Below, one piece after another: positions 6,432 to 13,288 of a stretch of DNA of 24,661 bases (its first letter is position 1; every line of letters starts with the position of its first letter). The position numbers and the translations under genes were made by a program. The stretch covers positions 1 through 24,661 of the forward strand of contig DBYB01000003.1 in NCBI GenBank assembly GCA_002309995.1, written 5' to 3'. The notes under the pieces were generated by a model. The model ran no database searches, had not been told where the DNA came from, and saw only the letters and a program-made list of their open reading frames with translations. Origin of the DNA: Bacteroidales bacterium UBA1197. Its GTDB lineage: Bacteria > Bacteroidota > Bacteroidia > Bacteroidales > UBA932.

Positions 6432-6938
6432 ATGACATCTATAATGAGAAGATTTTCTATTATCAATCTCATCTTCAATATGATAATCACCACAGCGCTT
6501 GCTTTTATAACGATGTGGGCACTAATGAGATTTTTACCATTGAGACACCTTCTTGGTTTTGCCTCAGAAAGTATAGCTTGGGGGCAGCCGCAGTCGGTCC
6601 CGTTCGGCTTTGCAGATTTAATATACCGTTGTTTTGCTAAGGCTGTATCCATCATAATTGGATTGTGTGCAGGGTTGATGCTGACACTTCTTGATATAAA
6701 CGGGAAGAAATGGTGGATTATCTTCGGCTGCCTCTATTTTGTATTCGTGGTATGTACGCTTGTAATCCTGCATCTGGCATCTGAAGGTTTGGCCAATCAT
6801 TACGGACAGTATTTCCTTGATGCTCTGTTATGTCCCTTGCTTTTGCTTGGGGAAATTGAAATACTGGTGTATCTAATGGGTAAGAAAGCCTCAGTAATAA
6901 TCCAGACGAACGGCGCTCATACAGAGACAACACACTGA
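6432..6938 (+). CDS. Unrecognised multi-pass membrane protein
   Basis: About 168 residues from the ATG at 6432 (MTSIMRRFS); a second ATG four codons later is also possible. Longer readings start inside the preceding gene, with a TTG at 6336, and add a non-hydrophobic, unlikely N-terminus. Four hydrophobic segments are visible: one after the start (IINLIFNMIITTALAFITMW), one around AKAVSIIIGLCAGLMLTLL, one at WWIIFGCLYFVFVVCTLVIL and one at DALLCPLLLLGEIEILVYLM. The tail is short and polar. It resembles small inner-membrane proteins of unknown function often found in accessory DNA; no motif points to transport or catalysis. Confidence 0.5.
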   Translation: MTSIMRRFSIINLIFNMIITTALAFITMWALMRFLPLRHLLGFASESIAWGQPQSVPFGFADLIYRCFAKAVSIIIGLCAGLMLTLLDINGKKWWIIFGCLYFVFVVCTLVILHLASEGLANHYGQYFLDALLCPLLLLGEIEILVYLMGKKASVIIQTNGAHTETTH

Positions 6939-6974
6939 AGTAAGCCGGAGCCATCTATTTCTATGCATAGGCGC

Positions 6975-7048
6975 AATCCCCACAATGCGATAATTTTGGG
7001 GATTTAATTCCACGAATTTTGCGATTTTCTTGGAATTTTACCCCAAAA
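6975..7048 (+). promoter_or_regulatory. Overlapping inverted repeats before ATPase gene
   Basis: Three perfect inverted repeats share this leader. AATCCCCA (6975-6982) pairs with TGGGGATT (6997-7004), AATTCCA (7006-7012) pairs with TGGAATT (7031-7037), and TTTTGGGG (6994-7001) can instead pair with CCCCAAAA (7041-7048). The first and third are mutually exclusive, as in attenuators or RNA switches. A TAATTTTG box (6991-6998) also matches the -7 consensus. Whether these act as RNA structures, operators or a weak terminator for the upstream gene cannot be settled by reading. Confidence 0.4.
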
Positions 7049-7079
7049 AGCCTAAATTCGCACAAAAAAGAAGAGGATT

Positions 7080-8210
7080 ATGATACGAAGGAGCATAGAA
7101 GAAAGCATTCGCAATGCGCTCGCCAGCAAGAAGGCCGTCACAATTATGGGGGCCCGACAAGTTGGCAAGTCTACCTTAACTGAAACTCTGTTCTCCGGAG
7201 AGGAAAACGTTTTGTTCTTAAACGGTGACGAGGCAGACGTCCGCGCCATACTCAAGGATGCCACCTCCACCCGCCTCCGTGCCATCTTCGGCAAAGCCAC
7301 CACGGTGATTATCGACGAGGCGCAGAAGATAGAGGACATCGGAAATGTCCTCAAGCTTATAACTGACCAGATGAAAGACATCCGCTTGGTCGCCACAGGC
7401 AGTTCCGCCTTCTCTTTGGCACAAGAAGTCAACGAGTCCCTTTCTGGCAGGAAGCGCGAATTCAAGCTCTTCCCGCTCTCTTTCAAAGAACTGGTTGATG
7501 ATACCAATCTCCTGGACCAGACCAGACTCTTGCGGCAACGCCTTCTTTATGGCAACTATCCGGAAGTAGTCACCTCTCCAGGCGAAGAACGCGTCGTCCT
7601 CAAAGAGCTGATGGACAGCTATCTCTACAAAGACATTCTGAACATAAAAGGCATCGCCAAGCAGGACAAACTCGAATTGCTGCTCCGGGCCCTGGCCTTT
7701 CAGATAGGCTCACAGGTAAGCTATAGCGAAATAGCCAGCCTGATTCGCATCGACTCCAAAACCGTCGAAAAGTACATAGACATTCTGGAGAAATGCTACA
7801 TTATCTTCCGTCTGCCGTCCTTCGCCAGGAACCTGCGCAACGAACTCAAGTTCGACAAGAAAATCTACTTCTGGGATATGGGAATCCGTAATGCCATCAT
7901 CGGCAATTTCTCGCCAATCGAGTTGCGCGACCACAAAGAAGTAGGACATATGTGGGAAAACTGGCTTATGGCCGAACGGATGAAGAAACTCGAATATGAC
8001 AGGTCATTCGCGGGTAAATACTTCTGGAGAACAACCGGCAAGAAAGAGATTGACCTGATTGAGGAAGAAGACGGTAAGATTACGGCTTACGAATTCAAAT
8101 GGAATCCGGAAGAGAAAGCTCCGTGCCCCAAGGCCTTTGCAGAAGCATATCCTGAGGCTTCCTTCAAGATTATCAATCCATCAAACGTAGACACATTTCT
8201 ACTGGACTAG
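7080..8210 (+). CDS. AAA_14/DUF4143 family ATPase
   Basis: A 376-residue ATP-binding protein. Residues 20-140 form the AAA_14 domain: Walker A GARQVGKST (24-32), Walker B VIIDEAQ (D79, E80) and a sensor-like strand VATGSSAF (104-111). Residues of about 180-340 form the DUF4143 region, with a winged-helix-like part (ASLIRIDSKTVEKYIDILEK) and a nuclease-like end with E323, D325, E338 and K340 (KEIDLIEEE ... YEFKW) that fits a PD-(D/E)XK fold. Length and order are normal for this family, which is abundant in Bacteroidales and archaea, often in variable regions, and still without an agreed function. It has its own leader and a strong terminator, so it is probably a single-gene unit. Confidence 0.85.
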   Translation: MIRRSIEESIRNALASKKAVTIMGARQVGKSTLTETLFSGEENVLFLNGDEADVRAILKDATSTRLRAIFGKATTVIIDEAQKIEDIGNVLKLITDQMKDIRLVATGSSAFSLAQEVNESLSGRKREFKLFPLSFKELVDDTNLLDQTRLLRQRLLYGNYPEVVTSPGEERVVLKELMDSYLYKDILNIKGIAKQDKLELLLRALAFQIGSQVSYSEIASLIRIDSKTVEKYIDILEKCYIIFRLPSFARNLRNELKFDKKIYFWDMGIRNAIIGNFSPIELRDHKEVGHMWENWLMAERMKKLEYDRSFAGKYFWRTTGKKEIDLIEEEDGKITAYEFKWNPEEKAPCPKAFAEAYPEASFKIINPSNVDTFLLD

Positions 8211-8238
8211 AGAATCGAAAAAAAAATCTTTTCAAAAG

Positions 8239-8268
8239 AATCAGCAAAATATCGTTGCTGATTTTTTT
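8239..8268 (+). terminator. Intrinsic terminator after the ATPase gene
   Basis: AATCAGCAA (8239-8247) and TTGCTGATT (8255-8263) form a 9-pair stem with a 7-base loop, continuing into a run of seven T (8262-8268). This is a textbook rho-independent terminator about 30 bases after the ATPase stop, and it separates the AT-richer island from the GC-richer genes that follow. Confidence 0.85.
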
Positions 8269-8312
8269 GATTGCTTGGAGGGGTGGGGGAAAGTTGCGAT
8301 ATTGCGGGGGAG

Positions 8313-8714
8313 ATGAAGACGAATAAACAGATAATTGGGGAGAGAGGGGAGGCGGAGGCGTGCTCGTGGCTGACTGGGGAGGGGCACAGGATTCTGAAGA
8401 GGAACTGGAGGGCGGGGCATTTGGAGTTGGATGTGATTACGCTGAAGGACCATGTGCTGCACGTGATTGAGGTGAAGACGCGCTCGGACGGGGCTCCGGT
8501 GCCGCCGGAGGTGAACGTGGGGTACAAGAAGAAGCGGCGGCTGGTGTCGGCCGCGTACGCGTTCCTGAAATCGGAAGACCGGGCGGCCCTGCCAGCCGAC
8601 CTGGAGATATGGCTCGACGTGCTCACCGTGGTGTTCGAGGAGCCGGAGCCGCGCATCGAGTACTTCCCGCAGGCTATCATTCCGATATTCTTTACCGGCC
8701 AGGTAATCTATTGA
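8313..8714 (+). CDS. yraN: YraN/UPF0102 family endonuclease-like protein
   Basis: A 133-residue protein from the ATG at 8313; a reading from a TTG in the terminator region is rejected. The family signature is clear: GERGEAEA (9-16), RNWRAGHLELDVI with D40, and VIEVKTR with E53 and K55. These form the D-ExK site of a PD-(D/E)XK nuclease-like fold. YraN proteins are conserved in most bacteria, usually near ribosomal or DNA-maintenance genes; a DNA or RNA nuclease role is suspected but not established. The C-terminus is about ten residues longer than typical. It precedes mutS by 91 bases in the same direction, a natural pairing for DNA metabolism, although a promoter-like box lies between them. 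Confidence 0.85.
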   Translation: MKTNKQIIGERGEAEACSWLTGEGHRILKRNWRAGHLELDVITLKDHVLHVIEVKTRSDGAPVPPEVNVGYKKKRRLVSAAYAFLKSEDRAALPADLEIWLDVLTVVFEEPEPRIEYFPQAIIPIFFTGQVIY

Positions 8715-8771
8715 AAGGCGCGGCAAGAACCCGGAAAAGCGCACGTTGTCCGTTATTCCAATATTTTTCGC

Positions 8772-8779
8772 TATATTTG
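8772..8779 (+). promoter_or_regulatory. -7 box of the likely mutS operon promoter
   Basis: TATATTTG matches TAnnTTTG and lies 26 bases before the mutS ATG. A TTG at 8746-8748 is slightly too far upstream to be an ideal -33 element. Position and sequence together make this the best candidate for driving mutS and the genes behind it. Confidence 0.55.
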
Positions 8780-8805
8780 AAATCTTTGAACAACATTAAA
8801 GAATA

Positions 8806-11415
8806 ATGGCGAAAACGGCGGAAGATACACCCCTGCTCAAGCAGTATTTCCAGATCAAGGCGCAGAATCCGGAGGCGCTCCTGCTGTACCGTGTGGGGGA
8901 TTTCTACGAGTGTTATTCCAACGATGCGGTAACACTCAGCAAGGCCCTCGGAATCGTGCTTACGCGCCGCTCCAACGGCGACAAGGGCGATACCGAGATG
9001 GCCGGCTTCCCGCATCACGCTATCGATACCTACCTCCCCAAGCTCGTCCGACAGGGGTATAAGGTGGCCATCTGCGACCAGCTGGAGGACCCCAAGCTCG
9101 TGAAGACCAAGCTGGTGAAGCGCGGCGTCACTGAAATCCTCACCCCGGGCGTGGCCTTCGGCGAGACTATGCTGGACAGCCGCGAGCACAACTGGCTCGC
9201 AGGCCTCCTCTTCGACGGCCCCGAGTGTGGCGCCGCCTTCCTGGACGCCTCTACCGGCACCTTCAAGGTGGCCCAGGGCAGCACGGAATACATATCCACC
9301 CTGCTCTACAGCTTCCGCCCCAAGGAACTGGTGGTGCAGCGCGACGTTTATCGCGCCGTAAAGGAGAAGTACCCTGAATTTTTCGTTTCCGCCATAGACG
9401 AATGGGCTTTCGTGCAGGAGGCCGCCACGGAGAAACTCTGCAGCCAGATGGGCACCCAGAGCCTCAAGGGCTTCGCCATCGACCGCTACCCCCTGGCCAT
9501 CTGCAGCGCCGGCGCCCTCGTGTTCTACCTCGAGCAGACGCATCACGAGGGGCTCCGCAACATCTGCAGCATCGGCCGCATAGACGAGGGTAGCTTCGTG
9601 TGGATGGACCGCTTTACCCTCCGCAACCTCGAAATCTTCCAGAGCAACGCCGGCCGCGAGGGGGTTAGCCTCATCGACGTGCTTGACCGCTGCTCCTCCC
9701 CTATGGGTTCGCGACTGCTGAAGGAGTGGCTGTCGATGCCCATACTCGACATCGCCGCCCTCAACGCCCGCTACGACGTGGTGCAGTTCTTCTGCGACAA
9801 CGAAGAGGCGCTCGATGACGCCCGCGCCAAGATATCCGATATCGGCGACCTGGACCGTATCACCGCCCGCGCTGCCACCGGGAAAATCTCCCCCCGCGAG
9901 ATGATGCAGCTCGCCCGCTCGCTGGACCAGATGACGCCCCTGCGGCAGATGTGTGCCGACACCGGAATCGCCGCCCTGGAGAAACTCGCCGGCGCGATGA
10001 AAGACACCGACCCGCTGCTGCAGCGCATCCGGAGCACGATGGCCGAGAATCCGGCGGCCCAGCTCGGCAAAGGCGACGTCATCGCCCCCGGCGTATCGGC
10101 CAAACTCGACGAACTCCGCAACATCTCCCGTGGCGGCAAGGATTACCTGCTCGCAATGCAGGCCCGCGAGGTCGAGCGCACCGGCATAAACTCCCTCCGA
10201 ATCGGCTACAACAACGTTTTCGGATATTATATCGAGGTGCGCAACACCTACCGCGACCAGGTGCCGCCCGACTGGGTGCGCAAGCAGACGCTCGTTGGCT
10301 CCGAACGCTACGTGACCGAGGAACTCAAGACCTACGAGAGCCAGATCCTGGACGCCGAAGGCAACATCTACGCACTCGAATCCAGCCTCTACGGAGCCCT
10401 CGTGGCCGATGTGCAGAAGCGCATCAAGGACATCCAGGCCAACTGCAACGTGGTCTCGAGGCTCGACGTGCTGCAGGGATTTGCCAGGCAGGCGCTGGAT
10501 CGCAGCTACTGCCGCCCCGTGATGGACAAGTCGCTGTCGTTCGACATCAAGGCCGGCCGGCATCCCGTAATCGAGACAATGATGGGCCCGGGCGAGGAAT
10601 ACGTGCCCAACGATATCGCAATGGACAGCAAGCGCGAGCAGATTATGGTGCTCACCGGTCCTAATATGGCAGGTAAGTCGGCGCTCCTGCGGCAGACTGC
10701 GCTCATAGTTCTGATGGCCCAGTCCGGCTCCTTCGTGCCTGCGAGCGCGGCCCGCATAGGCGTGTGCGACAAGATATTCACCCGCGTCGGCGCCACCGAC
10801 AACATCTCCCGTGGCGAATCCACCTTTATGGTGGAGATGCTGGAGACCGCTATGATTATGCACAACCTCTCCGAGCGTTCGCTGGTGCTGATGGATGAGA
10901 TCGGCCGAGGCACATCAACCTACGACGGAATGTCCATCGCACGTGCGCTCATCGAGTACACGCACGAGCGAGGGCACGGTGCCAAGACGCTGTTCGCTAC
11001 GCACTACCACGAGCTCAACGACCTGGAAAACCGCTTCTCGCGTGTGCACAACTGGCATATCGCCGTGAAGGAAGAGGGGCACGACGTCATCTTTCTGCGC
11101 AAGCTGGAACGCGGCGGCGTGGCTCACAGCTTCGGTATCCACGTGGCCCGAATGGCAGGCATGCCGCAAGAGGTAATCCGTTCCGCCGAGCGCACGCTCA
11201 GGGAGCTGGAGAGGCGCGAGAAGAACGCCGAGGCGCTCTCGAAAGACACCGCCGACGACGGCAGCGTGCAGCTCTCTTTCTTCCAGCTCGACGACCCGGT
11301 GCTCAGCTCCCTTCGCGAGCAGCTGCTGGCCGCCGACCTCGACAATATGACTCCCCTTCAGGCCTTCGACCTGTTGCGCAAACTCAGGCAGGAGGTGGGG
11401 GCAGACCGCGACTGA
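8806..11415 (+). CDS. mutS: DNA mismatch repair protein MutS
   Basis: Full-length MutS1 of 869 residues, the mismatch-recognition ATPase of methyl-independent or MutL-linked repair. The N-terminal mismatch-binding domain has the invariant Phe-x-Glu (GDFYECY, F33 and E35), which stacks on mispaired bases. The connector, lever and clamp domains follow, then the ABC-type ATPase: Walker A GPNMAGKS (618-625), signature region GESTFMVEM, Walker B LVLMDEIGRGTSTYDG (D697, E698) and the switch H of FATHYHELNDL. The C-terminus carries the helix-turn-helix dimerisation segment. The glycosyltransferase ATG follows the stop after two bases, so mutS heads an operon of envelope genes, an unusual but common kind of Bacteroidota arrangement. 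A very long antisense ORF over this gene is a codon-bias shadow. Confidence 0.98.
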   Translation: MAKTAEDTPLLKQYFQIKAQNPEALLLYRVGDFYECYSNDAVTLSKALGIVLTRRSNGDKGDTEMAGFPHHAIDTYLPKLVRQGYKVAICDQLEDPKLVKTKLVKRGVTEILTPGVAFGETMLDSREHNWLAGLLFDGPECGAAFLDASTGTFKVAQGSTEYISTLLYSFRPKELVVQRDVYRAVKEKYPEFFVSAIDEWAFVQEAATEKLCSQMGTQSLKGFAIDRYPLAICSAGALVFYLEQTHHEGLRNICSIGRIDEGSFVWMDRFTLRNLEIFQSNAGREGVSLIDVLDRCSSPMGSRLLKEWLSMPILDIAALNARYDVVQFFCDNEEALDDARAKISDIGDLDRITARAATGKISPREMMQLARSLDQMTPLRQMCADTGIAALEKLAGAMKDTDPLLQRIRSTMAENPAAQLGKGDVIAPGVSAKLDELRNISRGGKDYLLAMQAREVERTGINSLRIGYNNVFGYYIEVRNTYRDQVPPDWVRKQTLVGSERYVTEELKTYESQILDAEGNIYALESSLYGALVADVQKRIKDIQANCNVVSRLDVLQGFARQALDRSYCRPVMDKSLSFDIKAGRHPVIETMMGPGEEYVPNDIAMDSKREQIMVLTGPNMAGKSALLRQTALIVLMAQSGSFVPASAARIGVCDKIFTRVGATDNISRGESTFMVEMLETAMIMHNLSERSLVLMDEIGRGTSTYDGMSIARALIEYTHERGHGAKTLFATHYHELNDLENRFSRVHNWHIAVKEEGHDVIFLRKLERGGVAHSFGIHVARMAGMPQEVIRSAERTLRELERREKNAEALSKDTADDGSVQLSFFQLDDPVLSSLREQLLAADLDNMTPLQAFDLLRKLRQEVGADRD

Positions 11416-11417
11416 CG

Positions 11418-12704
11418 ATGAAGAAAGTATTGATAATCACATACTACTGGCCGCCGACCGGAGGCAGCGGGGTGCAGCGCTGGGTGAAGTTCAGCAAGTA
11501 CCTGCGCGGCTTCGGCTGGGAGCCGGTCATTTATACCCCCGAGAACCCGGAGCAGCTGGCCGTGGACGAAAGTCTGCTGGCAGATATCCCTGAGGGTGTG
11601 GAGGTGCTCAAGCGGCGCATCCTGGAGCCTTACTCCCTGTACCGCAAGCTGTTCGGCGGCTCTGCGGCGTCGAAGGGAGAGGGCGTGAACCCGCTGAACC
11701 AGCAGAAAAAGAGTTTCAAGCAGCGCCTGGCGGTGTTCCTGCGGGGTAATCTGTTCTTCCCCGACCCGCGGGCCGGATGGATTTGCCCTTCAGTCCGCTT
11801 CCTCAAGAAGTATCTTAAAGAGCACCCCGTAGATGCAGTAGTCACCACTGGGCCGCCCCACTCTATGCATCTGATAGGAATGAGGCTTCACAGGGCCACC
11901 GGTGTGCGCTGGATTGCCGATTTCCGCGACCCGTGGACCGAAATGCACTACTTCAAGCATATGGGCCTGCTGCCCTGCACCGCCGCGCGCCACCGCAGGG
12001 TGGAGCAGCGCGTGCTGGACGAGGCCGATGTGGTGATAGCCGTATCGCAGCCCGTGCGCGACGATTTCCAGGCCCGCACCAAGACGCCCGTTGTGCTGAT
12101 TACCAACGGGTTTGATGAGGATGACTTCGCCGTAGAGCGCCCCGAACTCCCCGCCGGCCGCTTTACGCTGGTGCACACCGGACTTTTCGCCTCAGACGGC
12201 AACCCGCTGGCTCTGTGGGACGTGCTGGCAGGCAAGTGTGCCGAAGATCCGGCCTTCAAGGAGCAGCTGCTCATACGCCTTGCCGGCAAGACCGATCCGG
12301 AAATCCTCGAGGCCATCCGCCAGCGGGGCCTGGAGAGCAATCTTGAGAACCTGGGCTACCGGCCTCACGGAGCCTGCGTGGAGCTGCAGCGCAGCGCCAA
12401 CGTGCTCCTGCTGCCTCTGCGCCAGGAGCCTGAGTACGCAAAGGCGCTTCCGGGCAAGATATTCGAGTATCTTGCGGCGCGCCGTCCGGTACTCGGCATA
12501 GGGCAGGAGAATGGAGCAGCAGCGGCCGTGCTGGCCGACGCCGGAGCGGGCGTTATGTTCGACTGGGACCGCACCGAGCCGGTACGCGCCTATTTCGACG
12601 CCGCCTGGGAGCGCCACCTGGCCGGAACCGACGGCCCTCCCGAGGGTGATATAGCCAAATACTCCCGCGTTGCACTCACCAAAAAACTAACGTTGTATCT
12701 ATGA
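11418..12704 (+). CDS. GT-B fold glycosyltransferase (GT4-like)
   Basis: A 428-residue glycosyltransferase. The N-terminal Rossmann half starts MKKVLIITYYWPPTGGSGVQ, with the glycine-rich acceptor loop typical of GT4-like enzymes. The C-terminal nucleotide-sugar half has VLLITNGFDEDDF, a glycine strand with LVHTGLFAS, and the conserved donor-site segment KALPGKIFEYLAARRPVL (about 342-359) with its glutamate. No signal peptide or membrane segment is present, so it acts on the cytoplasmic face, probably adding a sugar to a lipid-linked or cell-surface glycan. Donor and acceptor cannot be read from the sequence. Its last four bases overlap the start of the CpXC gene (ATGA), which suggests translational coupling. 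Confidence 0.85.
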   Translation: MKKVLIITYYWPPTGGSGVQRWVKFSKYLRGFGWEPVIYTPENPEQLAVDESLLADIPEGVEVLKRRILEPYSLYRKLFGGSAASKGEGVNPLNQQKKSFKQRLAVFLRGNLFFPDPRAGWICPSVRFLKKYLKEHPVDAVVTTGPPHSMHLIGMRLHRATGVRWIADFRDPWTEMHYFKHMGLLPCTAARHRRVEQRVLDEADVVIAVSQPVRDDFQARTKTPVVLITNGFDEDDFAVERPELPAGRFTLVHTGLFASDGNPLALWDVLAGKCAEDPAFKEQLLIRLAGKTDPEILEAIRQRGLESNLENLGYRPHGACVELQRSANVLLLPLRQEPEYAKALPGKIFEYLAARRPVLGIGQENGAAAAVLADAGAGVMFDWDRTEPVRAYFDAAWERHLAGTDGPPEGDIAKYSRVALTKKLTLYL

Positions 12705-13288
12705 GTTCCGTCAGTACTACCGTAAAGATGCGTTGCCCCGGCTGCGGACAAGAGTCGGAGCAGCTGGTTTACAGGCACATAGACGCCGTTGCCGAGCCGG
12801 AACTCAAGGCCCGCGTGCTCAGCGGCGAGCTGTTCTTGCACACCTGCCCGTCCTGCGGACGCAAGAGCCTGATAACCTTCCCTGTTATCTACCGCGACGA
12901 GCACCTGCTGGCCTGCCTGTCGGACCGCAGCATCGCCGTTGAGGGGCTTGAGGGCGTTAGCGGCCGCCTGGTTGCCGATATCGGCTCGCTGATTGAGAAG
13001 GTGAAGATTTTCAACGCAGGGCTCGACGACGTGCCGTTGGAGTTCTGCAAGTTCGTAACGCGTCAGGAACTCGGTAAGGACGTGGACCTGAAGTTCCTGC
13101 GCCTCGACGGGGCTGACAACGATATCATTTTCACCTATCCCGAAGGCGGACAGATGCAGATGCTGGCCGTCGGGTTCAACAATTACGAAGACTGCCGCGC
13201 CATCGTGGCCCGCAATCCCGAGATTACCAACGGGCTCTCCGGCCTGGTGCGGGTTGACAGGGAATGGACGGAACAATTCCTACGCTGA
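12701..13288 (+). CDS. CpXC domain zinc-ribbon protein
   Basis: A 195-residue cytosolic protein of the CpXC type. The two knuckles CPGC (12-15) and CPSC (49-52) form a four-cysteine metal site, almost certainly for zinc. The rest is an alpha/beta domain without recognised catalytic residues. The family is found in many Bacteroidota and Firmicutes and has no established function. The gene overlaps its upstream neighbour by four bases and its downstream neighbour by one (TGATG), so it is translated as part of the mutS-yfhO block, perhaps helping assembly or regulation of the membrane protein that follows; that link is inference. Confidence 0.75.
   Translation: MSSVSTTVKMRCPGCGQESEQLVYRHIDAVAEPELKARVLSGELFLHTCPSCGRKSLITFPVIYRDEHLLACLSDRSIAVEGLEGVSGRLVADIGSLIEKVKIFNAGLDDVPLEFCKFVTRQELGKDVDLKFLRLDGADNDIIFTYPEGGQMQMLAVGFNNYEDCRAIVARNPEITNGLSGLVRVDREWTEQFLR

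Noticed and set aside
8692..10863. Very long minus-strand ORF of 723 codons
   Set aside because: It lies antisense to mutS, whose protein is conserved over its full length. The translation is rich in His, Gly, Ala and Val in the pattern expected from the reverse of GC-biased codons and has no recognisable domain.
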